DNA from: an uncultured Ellagibacter sp.
GTDB lineage: Bacteria; Actinomycetota; Coriobacteriia; Coriobacteriales; Eggerthellaceae
Assembly: GCA_934613165.1 (NCBI GenBank)
Contig: CAKTSW010000078.1
Location: forward strand, 1-6,629
Reading direction: 5' to 3'
DNA: 6,629 nucleotides
Under the pieces are notes generated by a model. That model was not told the DNA's origin and made no database searches. It worked only from the letters and a program-made list of their open reading frames with translations. Every line of letters begins with the position of its first letter. Position 1 is the first letter of the stretch. Position numbers and translations under genes: made by a program. Shown in pieces: positions 1-4,408 of the stretch.

Positions 1-51
1 CCGCCGCAGGCCGCCACGGGAGGGCGGATTCCCCGAAAACGCTCGTCGCCC

Positions 52-63
52 GGTTTGCAAACC
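52..63. repeat. 12-bp perfect palindrome GGTTTGCAAACC
   Basis: The bases GGTTTGCAAACC read the same on both strands, and the symmetry stops at the flanking bases. A palindrome of this length in non-coding DNA could be a site for a dimeric regulator of an unseen leftward gene. No promoter is evident beside it and only one copy is visible, so the role is open. Confidence 0.4.
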
Positions 64-154
64 CGTCGCAAGCTGCCATTCCAAGGGCCTTTTCTGGCAT
101 GCGCTCTCTTTCGACGCGCAAGCCCGTTGCATCCCGCCATTTCGGGCGTGTGAA

Positions 155-174
155 CCTCTCTCAACCTCCCTCAA
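155..174. repeat. Two tandem 10-bp units, CCTCTCTCAA / CCTCCCTCAA
   Basis: Two adjacent decamers differ at one position (9 of 10 identical). The stretch is pyrimidine-rich on the plus strand. It may be simple low-complexity sequence; no function can be assigned. Confidence 0.4.
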
Positions 175-186
175 ATCCGTCGTCAC

Positions 187-212
187 CCACTATCGGAGGC
201 GTCGTGTAGTGG
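187..212. repeat. Inverted repeat CCACTA...TAGTGG
   Basis: CCACTA at 187-192 is matched by TAGTGG at 207-212, giving a possible 6-bp stem with a 14-nt loop. No U-tract follows, so it does not resemble an intrinsic terminator. It could be part of a leader or a protein site, or be chance. Confidence 0.3.
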
Positions 213-280
213 CCGTATCCATCAACTGCAGGAAGTAGGTGGAAACAGGGGGTTCTTAACATCCGAGATAACTCGTATCA

Positions 281-310
281 TTGACTCCCTTCCTGCTTTT
301 GCAATACAAT
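281..310 (+). promoter_or_regulatory. Sigma-70-type promoter of the toxin-antitoxin operon
   Basis: TTGACT at 281-286 matches the -35 consensus at five of six positions, and TACAAT at 305-310 matches the -10 consensus at five of six, with an 18-bp spacer. The predicted start point falls near 316-318, giving a leader of only about 16-18 nt that contains the Shine-Dalgarno AAAAGGAG (321-328) five bases before the ATG at 334. It is the best promoter in the window and sits in a locally A/T-rich patch. Confidence 0.75.
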
Positions 311-322
311 TATGCAATACAA
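300..322 (+). promoter_or_regulatory. Candidate autoregulatory operator: direct repeat TGCAATACAA x2
   Basis: TGCAATACAA occurs at 300-309 and again, identical, at 313-322, a 13-bp period. The first copy covers most of the -10 box; the second covers the predicted start point and touches the Shine-Dalgarno. Ribbon-helix-helix antitoxins commonly repress their own operon by binding short repeated sites over the promoter, and the second gene encodes such a protein, so this is the obvious candidate operator. The repeat is seen directly; the binding is inferred. Confidence 0.55.
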
Positions 323-333
323 AAGGAGTCTTT

Positions 334-600
334 ATGCGAAGAGTGATCGTCCACAAAAGGGTTCATCTGAGACATCCGGAGCTCGATGATGAAGACGTTG
401 TGACTGCTTGGGAAGGTGCGATAATGTCGGCTCCGCGAATCCTTAAGAACCCTGACGAGTACGTCTCTCTTGGATTCGACGGTAAAGGCCGGCTTGTTGA
501 AATGGTTGCGGCGAGGAGCGCTAGTGGCGATTGGGTTATTTTCCATGCGACGACTCCTCCGTCCGAAAAGACATTCAGGGAATTCGGAATCAAGGAATGA
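334..600 (+). CDS. Putative type II toxin (BrnT/RelE-like), 88 aa
   Basis: This small protein is probably the toxin of a type II toxin-antitoxin pair, possibly an mRNA-cleaving RNase. Three things point there: its size, its place before a ribbon-helix-helix protein with a four-base ATGA overlap, and a layout like BrnT-BrnA operons, where the toxin comes first. It opens with a basic strand (RRVIVHKRV, 2-10), then HPELDDEDVVTAWEGA (14-29) as a likely helix, then GRLVEMVAAR (52-61) and GDWVIFHATTPP (65-76) as likely strands, ending in a basic helix. Strand order and length suit a BrnT/RelE-like fold, but I cannot show homology by eye. Candidate active-site residues are H14, R61, H71 and K79. There is no signal peptide or membrane segment. 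The start is fixed by AAAAGGAG at 321-328. G+C and codon use are lower than in the downstream large genes, suggesting transfer. Confidence 0.65.
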   Translation: MRRVIVHKRVHLRHPELDDEDVVTAWEGAIMSAPRILKNPDEYVSLGFDGKGRLVEMVAARSASGDWVIFHATTPPSEKTFREFGIKE

Positions 601-875
601 TGGCAATGGATTTCAGGGACAAAAACGGCAACATCATCACGGACGACCAATTCGACGCTATGGCTGAAGAATACGAGAACGGCACTTGGTCCGGTATTGG
701 CGAAGTGACCATGGGGAGGCCGAAGCTCTACGATGAAGACCTCGAGACCGTTTCCTTCAGGCTTCCTAAGTCTCGCATAGCGGCGGTTGAAGCTGTTGCG
801 AAAAGACGAGGAGAGTCGAAGTCTGACTTCTATCGGGAGGCCGTGGACAGGGCGCTCTTGCTGGCAGGGGCTTAA
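597..875 (+). CDS. Ribbon-helix-helix (CopG/BrnA-like) antitoxin, 92 aa
   Basis: Likely the antitoxin and autorepressor of the pair. The C-terminal part has the ribbon-helix-helix pattern: strand ETVSFRLP (50-57), helix A from R60 to R71, a Gly turn at G72, and helix B SKSDFYREAVDRALL (74-88). Dimers of this fold insert the strand pair into the DNA major groove. The N-terminal half (5-48) is acidic, with EEYENGTW at 24-31, and ends in GRPKLYDEDL; it probably wraps and neutralises the toxin. The gene overlaps the toxin stop (TGA 598-600), so the two are translationally coupled. In-frame ATGs lie at 597, 600 and 606; the AAGGA at 592-596 is best spaced (9 nt) for 606, which would give 89 aa, so the exact start is uncertain by up to three codons. 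A longer frame from a TTG at 531 inside the toxin has no support. Confidence 0.75.
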   Translation: MMAMDFRDKNGNIITDDQFDAMAEEYENGTWSGIGEVTMGRPKLYDEDLETVSFRLPKSRIAAVEAVAKRRGESKSDFYREAVDRALLLAGA

Positions 876-877
876 AA

Positions 878-890
878 GAAGCGAAGCTTC
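878..890. terminator. Small hairpin after the antitoxin, possible weak terminator
   Basis: GAAGC (878-882), triloop GAA, GCTTC (886-890) form a 5-bp stem three bases after the antitoxin stop codon. On the plus strand it is followed by CTGTCTT, a poor U-tract; on the minus strand it is followed by four U residues. It may partly end operon transcription but is short for an efficient terminator. Confidence 0.35.
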
Positions 891-913
891 CTGTCTTAAC
901 TCGCACCGCGTCG

Positions 914-942
914 GTGACACTGCGGCCTTGTTGTGGGAAAAT
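914..942 (+). promoter_or_regulatory. Possible promoter for the recJ-helicase gene
   Basis: GTGACA at 914-919 matches the -35 consensus at five of six positions. GAAAAT at 937-942 matches the -10 at four of six, with a 17-bp spacer. The start point would be near 949, leaving a leader of about 43 nt before the ATG at 992. Position relative to the gene is sensible but the -10 is weak, so read-through from the upstream operon remains an alternative. Confidence 0.35.
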
Positions 943-991
943 ACCCCTCGAGAAGAAGAAATTAGATCATGCATGTTTCGAGGTAGTTCCC

Positions 992-3900
992 ATGTCGGCT
1001 CAGTTCAACATCCGGCGCGCGCAAAGCCGCCAGGTTTCGGTTCTTCAGCACGAACTCGACCTTCCGCGCTTCGTCGCGACGACGCTGGTTGGCCGCGGCA
1101 TCGATTCCCCCAAGAAGGCGCGGGCGTTTCTGTACCCGTCGTTCAAGCATGATTGGGAAAATCCCTACGACTTGCCGGGGCTTCCCGAGGTGGCCGACGC
1201 GCTCGAAGCGGCCATCCGCGCCGACAAGCGCATCCTTGTGTTCGGCGACTTCGACCTCGACGGCATCTCGGCCACGACGGTGCTCACGCGCGGCTTGCGC
1301 GACATGGGGGCCGACGCCGTGCCGTTCATCCCGAAGCGCTTCGAGGAGGGCTACGGCATCACGGCGGCCGCGCTTGAACGCGTGAAGACCTACCGCCCCG
1401 ACTTCCTCGTCACCGTCGACTGCGGAATCGCCTGCAAGGTCGAGGCGAAGCTCGTGCAACAGGCCGGCATCGACGTCGCGATCACCGACCATCACGAGCC
1501 GACCGACCTTGTTCCCGAAGGCGTGCCCGTCGCCGACCCGAAGATCGACCCCGACTGTCCGAGCTGCGTGCTTGCGGGCGCGGGCGTGGCGCTCAAGCTC
1601 GTGCAACTGCTCGGTGGGCGCTTCGGCAAGCCCTACCTCTGGCGCGACTACATCGACTTCGCCACCTTGGGAACGGTGGCCGATCTCATGCCCATGCTCG
1701 GCGAGAACCGCCCGCTCGTCATCGAGGGCCTGAAGATGATGAATAAGGCGCCGCGCCCGTGCATCGCGGCGCTGCTCGAAACCTCGGGCGCTCAAGGCAA
1801 GCCGCTCACCAGCACCAACCTGAGCTTCTCGCTTATCCCGCGACTCAACGCGGCGGGGCGCATGGGCAACGCCGACTTGGCGCTCGATCTGCTCATGTCG
1901 GACGACTTCGACGAGGCGCACCGCCTTGCGGTGGAACTCGAGGGCTTAAACGACCAGCGTCGCGCCATCGAGGCCGAGCTGTCGGAAATCGCGAAGGTGC
2001 AGGCCGCCGAAATCTACCGTGGCCAGCGCGCGCTCGTCGTCGCGGGCGAGGGCTGGCACGAGGGCGTGAAGGGGATCGTGGCGAGCCGTCTTGTCGGCAT
2101 CTACGGCGTGCCGTGCATCCTCATCACCATCGACGGCGACGAGGCGCGCGGCTCGGGGCGCAGCGTGGGGCGCGTGAACCTGTTCGCCGCCGTCGAGTCG
2201 GCGAGCGATCTGCTCATCCGCTTCGGCGGGCACGAGGCCGCCGTGGGCGTCACCCTGAAAACGGAGGACATCCCCGCGTTTTCCCGCGCGCTCTGCGACT
2301 ACCTGGACAAACTCCCCGAAGACGCGTTCCATCCCCTTATCGAGATCGACTCGTGCGTAAGCCTTGACGAGCTCACGCTCGACACCGTCGGCGCGCTTAA
2401 GCAGGTGGCGCCGTTCGGTCAGGAAAATCCCGTGCCGTGCTTCCTCGCCCGTGACGTGCTGCTCACGCATTGCCGTGCCGTCGGCGCCGAGAAGAACCAT
2501 TTCTCGTGCACGCTCACCAACGGGCGGTCGTCCGTCTCGGGCATCATGTTCCACTGCACCGACATCGAGAAGCTCATGGCGACCGACAGCGTGGTGAACG
2601 TCGCCTTCCAGGTAGAAATCGACACGTGGCGCGGGCGTAAGTCGGTGAAGGCGATGCTGAAGTCCATCGCGCCCGCACGCACCTGCCCGGGGCTCGAAGC
2701 GTGCCTCGAGCCCGACAACCTGTCGTTCGCGGCCGACCTGTACGCGACGAGCGACGCGGAGCTGTGCGAGGACTGCTGCGAGAGCCCCGAGGACATCGAG
2801 GCCTACGAATGCGAGCGCGAGAAGAACCGCGCGTGCTGGGAAAAGAAGGCGAAGGCCGACCCCGATGCGCTCGAGGACGCGGTCGTCGCCGCCATCATCG
2901 GCGACAAGGAGCTCCACAAGTCGCAGCGCATCGTGCTTTCCAGCCTGCGTTCGCGCAACTCCGTGCTCGCCGTCATGGCGACGGGGCGCGGCAAGTCGCT
3001 TACCTTCCAGGTGCATGCCGCATGCGAGGCGCTCGCCCACGGCAAGGCGAGCCTGTTCGTCTACCCGCTGCGCGCGCTCATCGCCGACCAGGCGTTCCAC
3101 ATCAACGAGGCGCTTTCGCCCTTCGGCATCAACGCCTGCACGCTCACGGGCGAAAGCACGCCCGACGAGCGGCGCCAGGTGTTCGCGGGGCTTTCCGGCG
3201 GGTCGGTCGACATCGTGCTCACCACGCCGGAGTTCCTCGACTGCCACGCCGACGAGTTCGCCCAGTCGGGGCGTATCGACTTCGTCGTGGTGGACGAAGC
3301 GCACCACATCGGGCTTTCTTGTGCGGGGCACCGGCCCGCGTACGGCCGTTTGGGCGAGGCCATCGCGCGGCTGGGCAACCCGGTCGTGCTCGCGCTCACC
3401 GCGACTTCGGACGAATCGATCACCGACGCCATCGACCGCGTGCTTCCCGTGAAGGGGCACGTGGTCGACGACACGATGCGCGGCAACCTGGCCGTCGTCG
3501 ACCAGCGCAACCTGCGCAACCGCGGCGACTACCTCGCCTCGCTCGTGGCGCAGGGCGAAAAGACCGTCATCTACGTGTCGTCGCGCGAACAGTCCGTGGC
3601 GCTCGCCCGCAACCTGCGCAAACGCGTGCCGCAGATGGCGCCGCTCATCGGCTTCTACAACGCGGGCCTTTCGCGCGCCGAGCGCATGCGCGTCGAAGAT
3701 CTGTTCCGCTCCGACGCCCTGTCGGTGCTCGTGGCCACCTCCGCGTTCGGGGAGGGCGTGAACATCCCCAATATCCGCAATGTCGTGCTGTTCCAGCTGC
3801 CCTACAACGAAATCGAGTTCAACCAGATGAGCGGGCGCGCGGGCCGCGACGGCAGGCCGGCGGCGATACACCTTCTGTTCGGCCGCTCGGACGTGAAGCA

Positions 3901-4339
3901 CAACGAGCGCATCCTCCACGAGATGACCCCCGACCACGATGTGCTCGCCCAGGTGTACCGTACCCTGCGCGCGGTGCAACGGCGTACGCCTGGCAAGTTC
4001 TTCGAGATGGCCGACGGCGAGCTTTCGCGCATCGTGTGCGACAGCGGGTGCGAGATCACGCCGCGCTCGGCAGCCTGCGGCATCGCCGTCTTCCGCGAGC
4101 TCGGGCTCATCGAGACGCACGTCGCCTCCGCGTCGGGCGAGGGCGTGCGCATGGTGCGTGTGAAGGAGGGCGCCGCGCGCGTTGAGCTCACCGATAGCGT
4201 GCGCTACCGCGAGGGCTTGGGCGAGCGCGACATCTTCCGCGCGTTCTACGAATGGGTGATCGACTGCGACCGCAAACGCCTCGAGCAGCGCGTTTCGGGC
4301 CCGATCACGCCCCAGATGAAGCCGCAGCACTTGAAGTAG
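992..4339 (+). CDS. RecJ exonuclease fused to RecQ-like helicase, 1115 aa
   Basis: A cytoplasmic DNA-repair fusion. Residues 1-560 form a complete RecJ, a 5'-3' single-strand DNA exonuclease: GDFDLDG (85-91), VDCGI (142-146, D143), DHH (166-168), GTVADLMP with D231, RLNAAGRM (284-291), then DHHA1 with GSGRS (387-391) and FGGH (411-414), and an OB region opening near PFGQENPVP (474-482). All expected metal-binding Asp/His residues are present. A linker (about 561-625) carries seven Cys. Residues 640-985 are a superfamily 2 helicase closest to RecQ: Walker A ATGRGKS (663-669), DEAH (768-771), TAT (803-805), ATSAFGEGVN (915-924), QMSGRAGRDGR (945-955). The RecQ aromatic loop has lost its Trp and Phe, and no RecQ Cys4 zinc domain or HRDC is visible; residues 1000-1055 look winged-helix-like. 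The ATG at 992 is preceded by GAGGT at 980-984, seven bases away; a GTG at 914 has no ribosome site. RecJ alone is usually about 550-800 aa. Confidence 0.93.
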   Translation: MSAQFNIRRAQSRQVSVLQHELDLPRFVATTLVGRGIDSPKKARAFLYPSFKHDWENPYDLPGLPEVADALEAAIRADKRILVFGDFDLDGISATTVLTRGLRDMGADAVPFIPKRFEEGYGITAAALERVKTYRPDFLVTVDCGIACKVEAKLVQQAGIDVAITDHHEPTDLVPEGVPVADPKIDPDCPSCVLAGAGVALKLVQLLGGRFGKPYLWRDYIDFATLGTVADLMPMLGENRPLVIEGLKMMNKAPRPCIAALLETSGAQGKPLTSTNLSFSLIPRLNAAGRMGNADLALDLLMSDDFDEAHRLAVELEGLNDQRRAIEAELSEIAKVQAAEIYRGQRALVVAGEGWHEGVKGIVASRLVGIYGVPCILITIDGDEARGSGRSVGRVNLFAAVESASDLLIRFGGHEAAVGVTLKTEDIPAFSRALCDYLDKLPEDAFHPLIEIDSCVSLDELTLDTVGALKQVAPFGQENPVPCFLARDVLLTHCRAVGAEKNHFSCTLTNGRSSVSGIMFHCTDIEKLMATDSVVNVAFQVEIDTWRGRKSVKAMLKSIAPARTCPGLEACLEPDNLSFAADLYATSDAELCEDCCESPEDIEAYECEREKNRACWEKKAKADPDALEDAVVAAIIGDKELHKSQRIVLSSLRSRNSVLAVMATGRGKSLTFQVHAACEALAHGKASLFVYPLRALIADQAFHINEALSPFGINACTLTGESTPDERRQVFAGLSGGSVDIVLTTPEFLDCHADEFAQSGRIDFVVVDEAHHIGLSCAGHRPAYGRLGEAIARLGNPVVLALTATSDESITDAIDRVLPVKGHVVDDTMRGNLAVVDQRNLRNRGDYLASLVAQGEKTVIYVSSREQSVALARNLRKRVPQMAPLIGFYNAGLSRAERMRVEDLFRSDALSVLVATSAFGEGVNIPNIRNVVLFQLPYNEIEFNQMSGRAGRDGRPAAIHLLFGRSDVKHNERILHEMTPDHDVLAQVYRTLRAVQRRTPGKFFEMADGELSRIVCDSGCEITPRSAACGIAVFRELGLIETHVASASGEGVRMVRVKEGAARVELTDSVRYREGLGERDIFRAFYEWVIDCDRKRLEQRVSGPITPQMKPQHLK

Positions 4340-4347
4340 AATAGAAT
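4337..4347 (+). promoter_or_regulatory. Twin overlapping TAGAAT boxes, possible -10 of rel
   Basis: TAGAAT occurs at 4337-4342 and again at 4342-4347, sharing one base; each matches the -10 consensus at five of six positions. The first overlaps the recJ stop codon. No convincing -35 lies 16-18 bp upstream and no extended -10 TG is present, so this is only a candidate. A start near 4350 would give rel a leader of about 55-60 nt. Confidence 0.25.
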
Positions 4348-4363
4348 CATCCGATGGTAAACG

Positions 4364-4388
4364 GCTGCGCCGGGATTGGCGTTGCAGC
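4364..4388 (+). other. Bulged hairpin in the rel leader
   Basis: GCTGCGCC (4364-4371) can pair with GGCG (4378-4381) and CAGC (4385-4388), giving an 8-bp stem with a GGGATT loop and a three-base TTG bulge on the 3' side. It ends three bases before the purine-rich ribosome site of rel. No U-tract follows, so it is not a standard intrinsic terminator; a role in RNA stability or ribosome access is possible. G/C-rich DNA produces such stems by chance fairly often. Confidence 0.35.
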
Positions 4389-4391
4389 AAT

Positions 4392-4403
4392 GAGGAAAGG
4401 GGG
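4392..4403 (+). promoter_or_regulatory. Ribosome binding site that fixes the GTG start of rel
   Basis: The purine run GAGGAAAGGGGG ends five bases before the GTG at 4409, and its GAGG core is about 13 bases away. An in-frame TGA at 4391-4393 rules out any start further upstream, and the next in-frame ATG (4442) has no comparable site. GTG at 4409 is therefore the preferred start. Confidence 0.7.
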
Positions 4404-4408
4404 CCGAC

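Larger units (their letters stand above)
1..280. other. Intergenic region at left edge, no supported gene
   Basis: No reading frame here is convincing. A plus-strand frame is open from base 1 to a stop at 151-153, and short minus-strand frames run off the left edge, for example one from an ATG at 138-140. Their products are rich in Arg, Pro and Gly, with no recognisable motif and no well-placed Shine-Dalgarno sequence. The stretch contains a 12-bp palindrome, a 10-bp tandem repeat and a 6-bp inverted repeat, listed separately, plus a small inverted repeat CGAG-ATAA-CTCG at 264-275 just upstream of the toxin promoter. I see no tRNA, rRNA or CRISPR structure. A small RNA or a leader of an unseen leftward gene cannot be excluded. 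Confidence 0.6.

Noticed and set aside
11..27. Terminator-like stem CCGCC...GGCGG at the left edge
   Set aside because: Five base pairs with no U-tract (ATTCCCC follows), and no upstream gene is visible to terminate; expected by chance in G/C-rich DNA.
531..596. Antitoxin start at a TTG inside the toxin gene
   Set aside because: It would add 22 residues overlapping the toxin, with no ribosome site, whereas ATG codons at the toxin stop give normal coupling.
363..974. Minus-strand frame of about 203 codons across the TA module
   Set aside because: It is antisense to both small genes, serine-rich, without motifs, and the sense strand has promoter, ribosome site and recognisable ribbon-helix-helix pattern.
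962..982. Possible SOS (LexA) box upstream of recJ, around CATGCATGTTTCG
   Set aside because: CATGCATG is an 8-bp palindrome, but only the right half resembles a Gram-positive GTTCG half-site; the left half matches at about three of seven positions.
914..991. N-terminal extension of the RecJ fusion from a GTG at 914
   Set aside because: No Shine-Dalgarno precedes it, the 26 extra residues are unlike RecJ, and the segment overlaps a possible -35 box. The ATG at 992 has GAGGT seven bases upstream and begins RecJ-like sequence.
962..1921. Minus-strand open frame of about 319 codons
   Set aside because: Antisense shadow of the RecJ domain, with a low-complexity Arg/Val/Glu/His-rich product and no ribosome site; the sense frame carries all RecJ motifs.
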